Of a DNA stretch of 55,735 nt, positions 1 through 9,037 are shown one piece after another. The position numbers were made by a program, and so were the translations under genes. Numbering within the stretch: position 1 is the first letter of the stretch; each line of letters opens with the position of its first letter. Source of the stretch: Tenacibaculum sp. SG-28 (GTDB lineage Bacteria > Bacteroidota > Bacteroidia > Flavobacteriales > Flavobacteriaceae); contig NZ_MQVY01000005.1 in assembly GCF_002954385.1 (NCBI RefSeq), positions 64,834 to 120,568 of the forward strand, read 5' to 3'. The notes under the pieces were generated by a model, which saw only the letters and a program-made list of their open reading frames with translations, was not told the origin of the DNA and ran no database searches.

Positions 1-2
1 CA

Positions 3-344
3 GCAGCTAATTCGCTTCAGGTAGAGGTAATAGAATACGGAGTATCGAATGCGCTAGAAATTAGTTTCGAGATTACGATTTTTAGAATTGTACAAGAATT
101 AGTTACCAATATTATAAAACACGCTGCAGCCACAAAAGCTACCATAAATCTCTCGCAATTCGACAAAAACCTTAGTATTATCATAGAAGACAATGGTATT
201 GGTTTTGACCAAACAACCATTACTACTGAAAAGGGAATAGGTATGGCTTCCATACAAAAAAGAATAACCCACTTAGAGGGTACCTTTACCTTAGATAGCA
301 CTGTGGGTAAAGGAACTAGTATTTTAATAGACATTCCATTATAA
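3..344 (+). CDS. Sensor histidine kinase, C-terminal ATPase part (5' truncated)
   Basis: The reading frame is open from the window edge to TAA at 342-344 and gives about 113 residues of a GHKL ATPase domain. An N-box-like ELVTNIIKHA segment, a G1-like EDNGIGF segment and a G2-like KGIGMASI segment are visible. This is the NarX/LiaS type of kinase, in which the HATPase domain is the last domain. The gene ends 63 bases before a NarL-type response regulator on the same strand, so the two probably form a two-component pair. The sensor and dimerisation domains lie outside the window, so the signal cannot be inferred. Confidence 0.88.
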   Translation, partial: AANSLQVEVIEYGVSNALEISFEITIFRIVQELVTNIIKHAAATKATINLSQFDKNLSIIIEDNGIGFDQTTITTEKGIGMASIQKRITHLEGTFTLDSTVGKGTSILIDIPL

Positions 345-364
345 TACCTATATATAGGTAGGTA
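345..364. promoter_or_regulatory. NarL-like operator, inverted heptamers upstream of the response regulator
   Basis: Seen: TACCTATATATAGGTA is a perfect 16-bp palindrome at 345-360, followed by a further GGTA. It splits as TACCTAT, AT, ATAGGTA, which is a 7-2-7 arrangement. TACCTAT fits the NarL heptamer TACYYMT known from enterobacteria. It lies just upstream of a TATATTTG element (383-390). A related palindrome precedes the gene at 1217. Inference: it is the binding site of the regulator encoded at 408. Confidence 0.5.
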
Positions 365-382
365 ACAGAACCTACAAATTAG

Positions 383-390
383 TATATTTG
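383..390 (+). promoter_or_regulatory. -7 element TATATTTG of the response regulator promoter
   Basis: TATATTTG matches the Bacteroidetes -7 consensus TAnnTTTG and lies 17 bases before the ATG at 408. The ten bases GTATATTTGG are identical to the element upstream of the gene at 1217. Confidence 0.5.
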
Positions 391-407
391 GCTAAAACCA
401 GATATCT

Positions 408-1055
408 ATGATTACTATTATTATGGCCGAAGACCACCAAATGCTTATCGATGGTGTACTTTCTTTTTTCCAATACGACGAAGAAATAGAAGTACTCGAT
501 ACGGTAAACAATGGGGAAGAGCTGGTAAAAATAGTAGCTTTAAAACAACCAAAAATAGTTATCACAGATATTCGAATGCCAAAAATGGATGGCATTCAGG
601 CAACCAAACAAATTAAAAAAGCGTATCCGCACATAAAAGTTTTGGCGCTTACCATGTTCGACCAACCCGATGCTATTAAACAAATGTTAGATGCAGGGGC
701 CAGTGGTTATATCTTAAAAAACTCGGGTATTAAAATGCTCTCCAAGGCCATTCGAAGCATCGTGAAGGGTGCTACGTTTTTTGACCCAAACGTAGCGACT
801 AATTTCATGCAAGATTACGCAGAAAAAAAGGCAGTTACCGGCACCACGGATCGCGTAGTGTTATCGGGGAGAGAAAAAGAAATTTTACAATTAATTGCAG
901 AAGGGAAAACATCTAAAGAGATAGCAGCTCAACTTTTTATCGCTAAAACTACTGTTGACACACATCGAAAAAACATGATACGCAAACTTGATTTGAGTAG
1001 TGGTAACGAATTGGTCAAATACGCAATTGACAGAAAGTATCAATTTTCAGAGTAG
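408..1055 (+). CDS. Response regulator, NarL/FixJ family (receiver + LuxR-type HTH)
   Basis: The 215-residue protein has a receiver domain (about 1-120) and a LuxR-type helix-turn-helix (about 150-210). Acidic residues sit near D9, the phosphoacceptor is D54 in VITDIRMPKMDG, the switch Thr is T82 and the conserved Lys is K104. The HTH contains LSGREKEILQLIAEGKTSKEIA. It follows a kinase with a C-terminal ATPase domain, as usual for NarXL-type pairs. A NarL-like palindrome precedes both this gene and the next one, which suggests autoregulation and a nearby target. The signal and the rest of the regulon are unknown. Confidence 0.93.
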   Translation: MITIIMAEDHQMLIDGVLSFFQYDEEIEVLDTVNNGEELVKIVALKQPKIVITDIRMPKMDGIQATKQIKKAYPHIKVLALTMFDQPDAIKQMLDAGASGYILKNSGIKMLSKAIRSIVKGATFFDPNVATNFMQDYAEKKAVTGTTDRVVLSGREKEILQLIAEGKTSKEIAAQLFIAKTTVDTHRKNMIRKLDLSSGNELVKYAIDRKYQFSE

Positions 1056-1136
1056 CTGTGCCCCTCATTCGGCTATTATACAAAACTACTAGTAAAAATA
1101 AACACCAATTTCTTATTGTAAAAAATACTTCAATTT

Positions 1137-1152
1137 TACCTATAGGTAGGTA
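1137..1152. promoter_or_regulatory. Second NarL-like operator, upstream of the gene at 1217
   Basis: TACCTATAGGTAGGTA contains the perfect 12-bp palindrome TACCTATAGGTA (1137-1148). It shares the TAGGTAGGTA end with the site at 345-364. It lies 23 bases upstream of a TATATTTG element (1176-1183), so it would overlap the -33 region. Confidence 0.45.
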
Positions 1153-1175
1153 TGTTTTACTGCTTTTCTATAAAG

Positions 1176-1183
1176 TATATTTG
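1176..1183 (+). promoter_or_regulatory. -7 element TATATTTG upstream of the gene at 1217
   Basis: TATATTTG fits TAnnTTTG and lies 33 bases before the ATG at 1217. Confidence 0.45.
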
Positions 1184-1216
1184 GTATAAAGAAAAGAAAA
1201 CCAAAAGAATTATAGT

Positions 1217-1630
1217 ATGAATCTAAGAAAAATGAAAGTAGAAGGGGGCGATTTTAACCCCGTTACTATCCAAGAACAAATTAGTACCGAAGACAATATT
1301 TTCGACTTTAAAAAATTGTATTTACAAGAATACCGAAAACTATCTCCCCGTGACAAACAAGCTGTCTTTCGAAATGCTTTGGTACACACAGGAGAGGTAG
1401 GTTTTGCCAAAGGGGGAACTAAACAATACATCGTAAACACAGACACCTTTCACTCGTATCGGGTTACCATGAAAGTACAATGGCGCTGTGGTCGTGATTC
1501 GGGAAGTTACTTTGTAACACAAACGGTATCGAATGGAGAAATAAAATTTGTAGGATGTACCGATTCTGGTATTTTACCAACTACCTATTACAACAGAGAA
1601 ATTATTAAAGAAAAAGTAATTTTATACTAG
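1217..1630 (+). CDS. Unknown 137-residue protein, probable target of the adjacent regulator
   Basis: I do not recognise this family. The protein is soluble, has no signal peptide or membrane segment, and is rich in Lys, Arg and Tyr. The N-terminal half contains a charged helical stretch (about residues 30-50). The C-terminal half looks beta-rich and has two Cys (in QWRCGRD and VGCTDSG). It stands alone between its own TATATTTG promoter and a strong terminator at 1750-1777. The operator-like repeat shared with the upstream response regulator suggests control by that two-component system. No function can be assigned. Confidence 0.7.
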   Translation: MNLRKMKVEGGDFNPVTIQEQISTEDNIFDFKKLYLQEYRKLSPRDKQAVFRNALVHTGEVGFAKGGTKQYIVNTDTFHSYRVTMKVQWRCGRDSGSYFVTQTVSNGEIKFVGCTDSGILPTTYYNREIIKEKVILY

Positions 1631-1749
1631 CACAATATTTTGAAAAAGGAAGACTGGGGCACTTAATCTATACATCAAAAAATAAGTGTACTCGATAAAA
1701 TTCTTGAAAAGGGAAGAAAGGGAAAAAAAGCTATAAAGGAAAGAAAAAC

Positions 1750-1777
1750 ACACCATAAAGATATCTCTTTATGGTGT
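1750..1777. terminator. Bidirectional terminator hairpin
   Basis: ACACCATAAAGA and TCTTTATGGTGT are perfect 12-bp arms around a 4-base TATC loop. A T-rich stretch follows on the plus side and an A-rich stretch precedes it. It lies between the convergent genes at 1217 and 1790. Confidence 0.8.
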
Positions 1778-1789
1778 TGCTTTTTTAAA

Positions 1790-2160
1790 TTATGATGGTT
1801 CTCTATGAACTAAATCCATAGAAAATGCCGGCAAACAAACCGCGAGGTATTCGCATTCCTCAGCGAATGGATTTGCATATTGTACGCGTACATTTTTTCT
1901 ATCTTAATAGATTCGCCTGCTTTTAAAACGATAGTTTCATCGTCAATAACAAACTGCTTTTTACCTTTAATAATGTAGGTATACTCTTCAAATTCTGGGG
2001 TTTGAAAGGGCTCGCTCCATCCTGGTGGAGCCACCATATGTGCGATACTCACAGAACTATTACCATCTGTAGCATTACCATAATGTTCTTCAATTAGCTT
2101 CCCATCTGTAGTAGGTACGACAAATGGTTTTTTTTGTATCGTATATTTTTTATCCATCAC
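1790..2160 (-). CDS. Small cupin-domain protein (frameshift in T6 at 1893-1898)
   Basis: A single-domain cupin of about 123 residues once one base is restored. The visible frame gives a beta-barrel core with [24 protein letters not shown] and then diverges after IEKM. Adding one A to the run (T6 on the plus strand, 1893-1898) restores [19 protein letters not shown], then [18 protein letters not shown] and a stop at 1790-1792. This is the C-terminus typical of small cupins related to ethanolamine-utilisation cupins. The ATG at 2160 is kept as the start. Cupins of this type bind a metal or act as small isomerases or sensors; the substrate is unknown. Confidence 0.72.
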
Positions 2161-2195
2161 TGCGCAAAATGAAAAAGTTGTATCGAATACCTCAT

Positions 2196-2756
2196 CTAAT
2201 TAAACCAAACCGTAAAAGACTTTACTTTGGCCAAATCAGGTATTTGTTCCAAACTAACTTTTTGGTTGCTAAATTCTTTTAACCCAAGGTCTTCTTTATC
2301 TATGGCTATCGTAGCGTTTAAGTCGTCTATGTACAAAGTCGCAGAAGAAAAAGTAGATTCTACTTTGCTAATTGTATTATTCGCATTAATCTCTTGAAAG
2401 GTAGAGTTTACATTCAAGCCTGTTTTTGTTTGGAACCTATCGTCGAAAATCTCAATACTCTTTATAGTCGAAACAGAATCTAATTGTTCTTTAGGTATAA
2501 TGGTTAAAAGGTGCTTCCCTCCTTTTTCATAGATGCGATACTCGTCGTCGTCTTGAAACATATTTTCTCCTTTCGCACCCTCGCTTAAAATTTTTACTAT
2601 AGAATCATTCGCAAAAATAGTTGCTATCTCTTGTACTTTTGTTTTGGTAGTTAAGGCGCCTACTTTACCCTTTTCAATATCGTATTTACTTTTTCCGCAT
2701 TGTACAAATAAAAGTGCAATTACAATAATAGAAATAGATTTTAATGGTTTAATCAT
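2196..2756 (-). CDS. Putative lipoprotein
   Basis: The 186-residue protein begins with a hydrophobic signal ending in LLFVQCGKSK, so a lipid-modified Cys at about residue 20 is likely. The mature part carries GKVGALTTKTKVQEIATIF, which resembles periplasmic proteins that bind or modulate a partner, but I cannot name the family with confidence. It lies 35 bases upstream of the cupin gene in the same direction, so the two may be cotranscribed. Function unknown. Confidence 0.7.
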   Translation of the reverse strand: MIKPLKSISIIVIALLFVQCGKSKYDIEKGKVGALTTKTKVQEIATIFANDSIVKILSEGAKGENMFQDDDEYRIYEKGGKHLLTIIPKEQLDSVSTIKSIEIFDDRFQTKTGLNVNSTFQEINANNTISKVESTFSSATLYIDDLNATIAIDKEDLGLKEFSNQKVSLEQIPDLAKVKSFTVWFN

Positions 2757-2868
2757 GTTAATAGTTTTTTGAATAACGATTTTAGGAATGTATAAATTAT
2801 AATTTATATTACTTTTTTTAGAATGCCAAAAACACTTCGAATAAAAGTAGCACTCGTTAGTACTTTTA

Positions 2869-4323
2869 CTACAGGTTCATTCTCGTGCTTCTTCTTGCCG
2901 AACTAGTGGCTTTTTTCTGTAATTTTTCTCTTTCTTTGGCAGCTTCCTCCGCTGATTTTTGATTGTTGATATGTAAGATTTTTTCTTGCAATAGCTCGTA
3001 GGCACTTTCTCTATCAACTTTCGTATTGTACTTGGAAACTAAGCGAGATTTTGCGATTAGATCTGTTAACTCTTTTGTACTTAATACATCCATTCTACTT
3101 CTCGGTGCACGCAACATGGTTCTTACCAATGGTGTAGGAATACCTTTTTCGTTAAGCACCGATACAAATGCCTCTCCAATACCCAATTGTGTAAGTACCT
3201 CTTTGGTATCGTAATACTTAGAATCTGGGTAATTTTCTGCAGCTAGTTTTAGAGCCTTTCTGTCTTTTGCGGTAAACGCACGCAAAGCGTGTTGTATCTT
3301 CATCCCTAATTGTGCTAAAATATCTTCCGGTATATCTTTAGGGTTCTGCGTAACAAAATATAGGCCAATTCCTTTCGAACGTATTAACTTTACAATACTT
3401 TCTAATTGGCTCAATAAAGCTTTCGATGCTTCGTCAAAAACCAAATGTGCCTCGTCGATAAACAATACTAATTCTGGCCTTCCGCTATCTCCTTGTTCGG
3501 GGAAAGTTTCGTAAACCTCCGCCAACAATTGTAACATAAAAGTGGAAAATAATTTTGGTTTGTCTTGAATATCGGTAAGCCTTAAGATAGATATAACACC
3601 TTTCCCATTATCGTCTACTCGCGTTAAATCATTTACTTCAAATGATTTTTCTCCAAAGAACAAATCGCCACCTTGCTGTTCTATTTCAATAATTTTACGT
3701 AAAATAGCGCCTGTACTAGAAGTAGAAATTCTTCCGTATGCTTCTTGTATTTCTTCCTTGCCCTCGTTGGTAATAAATTGCAAGATTTTTTTAAAATCTT
3801 TTAAATCGAGTAATGGCAATTGATTATCGTCGCAGTATTTGAAAATTATCGATACAATACCCGATTGGGTTTCGGATAAATCTAAAATTCTAGACAACAA
3901 AACAGGCCCAAATTCAGAGACCGTAGCTCGAAGACGAACACCGTCTTGTTCTGAAATAGTCAAAACCTCTACCGGAAATTTTTCAGCATCGAATGGGATT
4001 CCTATTTTTTCATGACGTTCACTAATCTTCGGATGGTTGTTTCCTGGCATTGCTAAACCGCTTAAATCTCCTTTTACATCCATAAGCAATACGGGAATCC
4101 CTTGGTCTGACATGCTCTCTGCCAACACTTGTAGGGTTTTAGTTTTTCCGGTACCTGTTGCTCCAGCAATAAGACCATGCCTGTTTAAAGTTTTTAAAGG
4201 AATGTTTACCAAGGCATTGGTAATGGTTTCTTCTCCTAACATTCCGGCTCCCAGTACTAAAGCATCTCCTTTACAACGATAGCCTTGCTCGATATCTTTC
4301 AAAAAAGTAGTGGTTTCGTGCAT
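2869..4323 (-). CDS. HerA-like DUF853 ATPase (YjgR family)
   Basis: The 484-residue protein is a FtsK/HerA-clan ATPase of the DUF853 type. The Walker A motif GATGTGKT is at about residues 54-61 and Walker B (LVLFIDEAH) places D290 and E291. The later segment LGLYFVTQNP, here IGLYFVTQNPKDIPEDI, is the sensor region typical of HerA-like motors. The length agrees with the family. The role in the cell is poorly known; related proteins are described as putative DNA translocases. It is a single gene with its own upstream region. Confidence 0.88.
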   Translation of the reverse strand: MHETTTFLKDIEQGYRCKGDALVLGAGMLGEETITNALVNIPLKTLNRHGLIAGATGTGKTKTLQVLAESMSDQGIPVLLMDVKGDLSGLAMPGNNHPKISERHEKIGIPFDAEKFPVEVLTISEQDGVRLRATVSEFGPVLLSRILDLSETQSGIVSIIFKYCDDNQLPLLDLKDFKKILQFITNEGKEEIQEAYGRISTSSTGAILRKIIEIEQQGGDLFFGEKSFEVNDLTRVDDNGKGVISILRLTDIQDKPKLFSTFMLQLLAEVYETFPEQGDSGRPELVLFIDEAHLVFDEASKALLSQLESIVKLIRSKGIGLYFVTQNPKDIPEDILAQLGMKIQHALRAFTAKDRKALKLAAENYPDSKYYDTKEVLTQLGIGEAFVSVLNEKGIPTPLVRTMLRAPRSRMDVLSTKELTDLIAKSRLVSKYNTKVDRESAYELLQEKILHINNQKSAEEAAKEREKLQKKATSSARRSTRMNL

Positions 4324-4603
4324 GTGAAAAAAATTTGGTTAAAAATACTATTTAAATTAGCATTTTTAAGCGAACGCGCCGATTTATTTTAAAAAAGTAC
4401 TGTTTCCGTAACATTTCAATTTCCTAAAAAATATACCCAGCTGTTTTTCTACTTCGATAATTTTCTAGAGAATCTATAGCTAAAGTGCTTAACAAAACAT
4501 AAAAGTTTTGAATTTTAGACAGTTATCCCCTAAAAAAAAGAAAAATTATAGCCTGACATGCAATTTTAGGTAGATATTTCGCTAAAAATTAGGGTACAAC
4601 AAC

Positions 4604-4611
4604 TACCTTTG
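4604..4611 (+). promoter_or_regulatory. -7 element TACCTTTG of the queE promoter
   Basis: TACCTTTG fits TAnnTTTG and lies 33 bases before the queE ATG at 4645. The remaining intergenic sequence 4324-4603 is AT-rich with no other structure I could support; no preQ1 riboswitch was recognised. Confidence 0.45.
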
Positions 4612-4644
4612 CACTCTGTTTATATAGTTGAGGTAATAGTACAG

Positions 4645-5273
4645 ATGAATACAGAGACGAAAGCGTTAATTAACAAAGGTGAAATGCTTCCTTTAATGGA
4701 AGAATTTTACACGATTCAAGGAGAAGGAGCACATACAGGCAAGGCGGCGTATTTTATTCGTATTGGTGGTTGTGATGTAGGATGCCATTGGTGTGATGTA
4801 AAGGAAAGTTGGGATGCAAACTTACATCCTCCTACACATACAGATACCATAATTACAAATGCTAAAAAATATGCAAATACTGTAGTAATTACTGGAGGAG
4901 AACCCTTAATGTGGAGTTTAGATTACATTACAAAGCAATTGCAAAAAGACGGTATAAAAACCCATATCGAACTTCTGGCGCCTATGCGTTTTCTGGTGTT
5001 TGGGACTGGTTTTGTCTGTCGCCAAAAAAGACAAAATTACCCTTGCAGCGCTCTTACGAAGAAGCCGACGAATTAAAAGTAATCATCCATAATAAAAGTG
5101 ATTTTAAATTTGCAGAAGAGCAGGCCGCAAAAGTAACGGAAAATTGTAACTTATTTTTACAACCTGAGTGGAGTAAAAAAGAAAAAATGACACCGTTAAT
5201 TATAGACTACGTGATGCAACATCCCAAATGGCGTATCTCTTTGCAAACCCATAAGTTTTTAAATATACCATAA
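4645..5273 (+). CDS. queE: 7-carboxy-7-deazaguanine synthase (frameshift at 4970-4971)
   Basis: A radical SAM enzyme of queuosine and 7-deazaguanine biosynthesis that converts 6-carboxytetrahydropterin to 7-carboxy-7-deazaguanine. The corrected protein has 209 residues. It carries EEFYTIQGEGAHTGKAAYFI and the family-specific cluster motif GGCDVGCHWCD (C-x3-C-x2-C), followed by VVITGGEPLM. The frame breaks at THIE: restoring one A at 4970-4971 gives THIETSGAYAFSGVWDWF, then LSPKKTKLP to the stop at 5273. The ATG at 4645 is chosen because the core begins soon after it; an upstream TTG at 4609 is part of the -7 element. Confidence 0.88.
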
Positions 5274-5302
5274 AAAACCGGAGTGTTTCACTCCGGTTTT
5301 TT
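5272..5302. terminator. Bidirectional terminator after queE
   Basis: AAAAAACCGGAGTG and CACTCCGGTTTTTT form 14-bp perfect arms around a 3-base loop. It serves queE on the plus strand and the receptor gene at 5320 on the minus strand. Confidence 0.9.
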
Positions 5303-5319
5303 ATTCTGTAACGAGTATA

Positions 5320-8040
5320 TTAAAGGTTATAAACTACTCTAAAACTCACAAATCTTGGTTGTATAAAGGTTTGATTTAATGTAAATGCTACTTCACTGTT
5401 ACTTACCTGATTTCTAGACTTCGCATCTAATATGTTCGTAATTTTGACTTCGTATTCAAACTTGGAATCGTCTTTATTTCGATATAAGAAAGATGCATTC
5501 CACAAATCAAATTCATTAAGGGTTTCTGAACCATTTGTTATAAAAGTATAGGAATAATCGGTTTTAAAAGTTAACTTTTCCCAAATATAGGCATCAAAAT
5601 CTACAGTTGGTGCATTGGTATAGGTCTTGTTAGCGGTATCCCCTAAATTAGAAGTGTTGATGGAATATCCGTATTTAACCGAAAAGTTTGGTGCTTTTCT
5701 AAAATTAGAATTAATACCTGGGGTATAACTTTGTGTAAACACTTTGTTTACTACACTTTCGTTTCTTAAAAACTGATTGTATTTACTGTAATTTAAGAAT
5801 GAACGAAGAGAAAATCGTAACTTTCTGATGGTTTTAGATATATTAAAAAACCCAGAGACAGTTTCGTCGGCAAAATTAGAATTGAATGGGTTTCGCACAC
5901 CTACTACATTACCCGGCTCGAAGAAAATCCTATTTCGAATTCTATCTACTACGTTACTGTAGGTTATATTCGCAAATATGTTTGTATAATTAAACATATT
6001 AAAATTAAAATAAGATAACCTTATTCGATTAATCACTGCACTTTCTAACTCCTGATTACCAGCAAAGATAGAATTGTAATTATTTAAGACCAACCCACGT
6101 GCCAATTGATTTACATCTGTGAATTGTGTTAACATATTGTATTGTAAGGTTATGTTTTCACTTTGCTTTAGCTGAATTCGCATTCTAAAATCAGGCTGAA
6201 ATCGATTGAACTTATCGGTGTAAGTAACCCCTTGTTGTGTATTTTTTGCCTTGTATGCATGCACGGTAAAACCAGGTGTAAAGGTAAATAGTCCGCTTTT
6301 CAACTGGTAATGCGCACCAAGGTAAAAATCGGTAAAATTGTATTCGGTATCGTTGGTTGCAATACCGTCATTGATATTAGGTGTTGGAGCAAAACGATCG
6401 CCATTATCGAGAATTTGAAAAATATCCGAATCAAAATTTTGATTGCTTAAAATACTTCCAAAAGTAAAGTTAATATTACTTTTTTCATTTAAAATATTCC
6501 AATAGTCTATTTTACCGTCGAATTGATTGGTGCGTACTTTTTTATTCTGTGAAATAGTATAACCAAGCTGTTCTGGATTTAACCCTAAGGCTGCCCCAGT
6601 AGACGCATAGGTATCGTTGTCTTCAATGAATGCATTGTAAAAAGGATCTTCATTTTGAAATAAACTTTCTGCCGAAACTGCAAAAATATTAGTATCGTTT
6701 AGCGTGTAATAATAATTCATACTCTGATTGATACTGTATGGAGTTGCGCCTTCCTCTTGTTCAATCTGTCCTATAACCGATGAATTTAAGGATTGGTTTT
6801 GAACTTCATCAGACAATTTAGCCACCAAGTCATAGTCTAATTGATTGTTGGTGTTTGGCCTGTAAGCAACACTAAATTTTGCTGCACCAAGATTAGAGTT
6901 TTGTCTCGCTTTACTCTCTGTAAATTCATCTAATGGGGTATCGGTATCATCACTAATGTATTCAATCGAATTGTTGTTTCTAGTAGAAACTATATTGTTT
7001 GAAAATAAAACAAATCCACTTAAATCAAGTTTTTTACTCGGGGAGTAACTGAAATTAGCTGCTCCAAATTTTGAAATAAATTCGGTAGAGTTATTTCGAT
7101 TTACATTTAAAAAACCATTTAAATTTGTTCCAATATTTATCTCGGTACCACTATTATTTATTGGTGGTCTTCCTACCCCAGTAAAATTATTAAAATCTCT
7201 TCTAGTAAAGGCAGATTCCCCCAAATTATTAAGGTCTCCAATAAAATTTATACTGTATTTAGGGTTATAGTAAAACAATTTAGGCTGTAAAATATATCGC
7301 GCATCCCCCACTGATGAATTACCACCTCCAAAACGGATGTCTCCAAACCAAAAGTTTTTCTTTCCTTCTTTTAATTTAATATTAATTGCAATTCTATCCT
7401 GATTGTTTGTTACGCCACTCAGTTGGCCCACGTCGTTATAATTCCGTAGCACTTGAATTTTATCCACCGCATTAGAAGGTATGTTTTTCGTTGCTATCTT
7501 AGAATCTCCATCAAAAAAGTCTTTTCCTTCTACCATAACCTTCTCTACTTTCTTACCGTCAATTTCAATTTCACCATCTTCCGTAACTTCAACACCCGGT
7601 AATTTTTTCAATACATCTTCTAACTTTCGTTCTGAGCCATTTTTAAAAGAATCTGCATTATAAATAATGGTATCTCCCTTTACAGTTACAGGCATTTTAC
7701 TTACAATAGTAACTTCGTCTAGAGTATTGTCATTTTGTAAGGTAATATCCTGACTAAAATCTGACTCTTTTGTCGTAACCGAGAGACTCTTAGGTTTCAT
7801 ACCAACAAAACTGACCTTTAAAGAATAAACAGTATTTTTAGAGAGCTCTAATTTATACCTTCCCTGCTGATCGGTAAAACCAAAAGAGGCCATTTTTTTG
7901 GTAGCTTTATTAACGGCAACAACATTTGCCATTTCTAAAGAATTTCCGATGCTATCTTTTACAATACCTGTAAGGGTAACCTGAGCGTTTAGAAGTGAGG
8001 CCGTACATAGCACAACTACTAATAAGTATATTTTTTTCAT
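5320..8040 (-). CDS. TonB-receptor-like outer membrane beta-barrel protein
   Basis: The 906-residue protein starts with a signal peptide (MKKIYLLVVVLCTASLLNAQ). A carboxypeptidase-regulatory-like beta-sandwich follows (about 21-105), then a plug-like domain (about 110-230, with DVLKKLPGVEV and EKVMVEGKDFF) and a long beta-barrel ending in the aromatic-rich FVSFRVVYNL. This is the Bacteroidetes outer membrane protein family often found with GLPGLI proteins. It lies 18 bases downstream of such a gene in the same direction, so the two are almost certainly one operon. The ligand is unknown; there is no SusD partner nearby. Confidence 0.9.
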   Translation of the reverse strand: MKKIYLLVVVLCTASLLNAQVTLTGIVKDSIGNSLEMANVVAVNKATKKMASFGFTDQQGRYKLELSKNTVYSLKVSFVGMKPKSLSVTTKESDFSQDITLQNDNTLDEVTIVSKMPVTVKGDTIIYNADSFKNGSERKLEDVLKKLPGVEVTEDGEIEIDGKKVEKVMVEGKDFFDGDSKIATKNIPSNAVDKIQVLRNYNDVGQLSGVTNNQDRIAINIKLKEGKKNFWFGDIRFGGGNSSVGDARYILQPKLFYYNPKYSINFIGDLNNLGESAFTRRDFNNFTGVGRPPINNSGTEINIGTNLNGFLNVNRNNSTEFISKFGAANFSYSPSKKLDLSGFVLFSNNIVSTRNNNSIEYISDDTDTPLDEFTESKARQNSNLGAAKFSVAYRPNTNNQLDYDLVAKLSDEVQNQSLNSSVIGQIEQEEGATPYSINQSMNYYYTLNDTNIFAVSAESLFQNEDPFYNAFIEDNDTYASTGAALGLNPEQLGYTISQNKKVRTNQFDGKIDYWNILNEKSNINFTFGSILSNQNFDSDIFQILDNGDRFAPTPNINDGIATNDTEYNFTDFYLGAHYQLKSGLFTFTPGFTVHAYKAKNTQQGVTYTDKFNRFQPDFRMRIQLKQSENITLQYNMLTQFTDVNQLARGLVLNNYNSIFAGNQELESAVINRIRLSYFNFNMFNYTNIFANITYSNVVDRIRNRIFFEPGNVVGVRNPFNSNFADETVSGFFNISKTIRKLRFSLRSFLNYSKYNQFLRNESVVNKVFTQSYTPGINSNFRKAPNFSVKYGYSINTSNLGDTANKTYTNAPTVDFDAYIWEKLTFKTDYSYTFITNGSETLNEFDLWNASFLYRNKDDSKFEYEVKITNILDAKSRNQVSNSEVAFTLNQTFIQPRFVSFRVVYNL

Positions 8041-8058
8041 ATATTTAAATCGATAAGA

Positions 8059-8865
8059 TTACCTTCTTCTTCCTCCTCTTCCTCTTCGCATCTCCCTCAT
8101 TTCTTCCATTTTCTGTTGTACTAACTTATTGTATTCTTCTCTAGAAATTTCTTTCCCTTTAGAAGGAACTTTGATAGTGACAGGTTCCTCTGGATTTATG
8201 GTTAATTCTGTACATAACATCGTAGTTCTACCTGCATTTAACTCTAAAATTAAACCCGGGAGACCCCAATAATCAGCAGGACCAGCACTTACAGGAATTT
8301 GCATGGTATACCATGCAGTAACCTGCATAGTTCTAACTTTTTCTTTTTCTTTGGCAGCTGTAGAATCGGTTTTTTTTCTCCTTCTAAAAACACTCCAATC
8401 AAAATCGTTATTTACTTTAGTATAGGTCGCTTTAAAACAGGTATAGTTCCCTATTTGTTTTGTTTCATCACTTAACTCCCAATCTGGCTGTTCCATTTGT
8501 TCATTAATCAAAAAACGCTTGCCGAAAAATTCTTTATCTTCTAATAGTTTTCTTTCTTTAATATTCTTATAAATAGATCCATTAGAAGTACCTCCCCAAC
8601 GAGAACCTGCACCTCCACCTGGTGCATCTAACTTATCGTTTTCTTTAAAGCTAGAAGTTGCCTGATCGAAAGTAAGTGTGTAAGTTTTTTCTAGAAAATT
8701 TTTCATTCTAGCCTTTATTTGTTTGATCCGCTGTGGTGACATTTTATCACCCCAAGCACTCATATCCATGGTTGTTTTAGACATATAAACTGCCTTCCCT
8801 TCAAACTTTTGTGAAAACATTGTCATTGATAAAAGCAGCAAAAAAAGTATGGTTACAGGTTTCAT
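8059..8865 (-). CDS. GLPGLI family protein
   Basis: The 268-residue exported protein has a signal peptide (MKPVTILFLLLLSMTMFSQ) and the family hallmark DYWGLPGLILELN at about 200-212, preceded by VTAWYTMQIPVSAGP. The C-terminus is very basic (RRGRGGRRR). The family is restricted to Bacteroidetes and commonly precedes the large barrel protein found here 18 bases downstream. The biochemical role is unknown; it is probably periplasmic or surface-associated. Confidence 0.92.
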   Translation of the reverse strand: MKPVTILFLLLLSMTMFSQKFEGKAVYMSKTTMDMSAWGDKMSPQRIKQIKARMKNFLEKTYTLTFDQATSSFKENDKLDAPGGGAGSRWGGTSNGSIYKNIKERKLLEDKEFFGKRFLINEQMEQPDWELSDETKQIGNYTCFKATYTKVNNDFDWSVFRRRKKTDSTAAKEKEKVRTMQVTAWYTMQIPVSAGPADYWGLPGLILELNAGRTTMLCTELTINPEEPVTIKVPSKGKEISREEYNKLVQQKMEEMREMRRGRGGRRR

Positions 8866-8983
8866 TTGGTATATTTTTTATCAAAGGTACTTGTTTTTAA
8901 AACTAAAAATCTTAAAGAAATCTTAAAGGGTATACTAAAAGATGATATTCATTTAACAAAAATTTCTTTTTTATTTTTTATGC

Positions 8984-9015
8984 TTGATTATAACATATCG
9001 TAATCGGTATCTTTG
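8984..9015 (+). promoter_or_regulatory. Promoter of the DUF885 gene (TTG-N21-TATCTTTG)
   Basis: TTG at 8984-8986 and TATCTTTG at 9008-9015 are 21 bases apart, which matches the flavobacterial promoter layout. The ATG is at 9038. Confidence 0.55.
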
Positions 9016-9037
9016 AAAACCATTCAAAATATATACA

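Noticed and set aside
4324..4600. preQ1-type riboswitch upstream of queE
   Set aside because: No recognisable preQ1 motif or pseudoknot was seen; only a promoter element.
4609..4644. Upstream TTG as the queE start
   Set aside because: The TTG overlaps the -7 element TACCTTTG, and QueE proteins begin close to the ATG at 4645.
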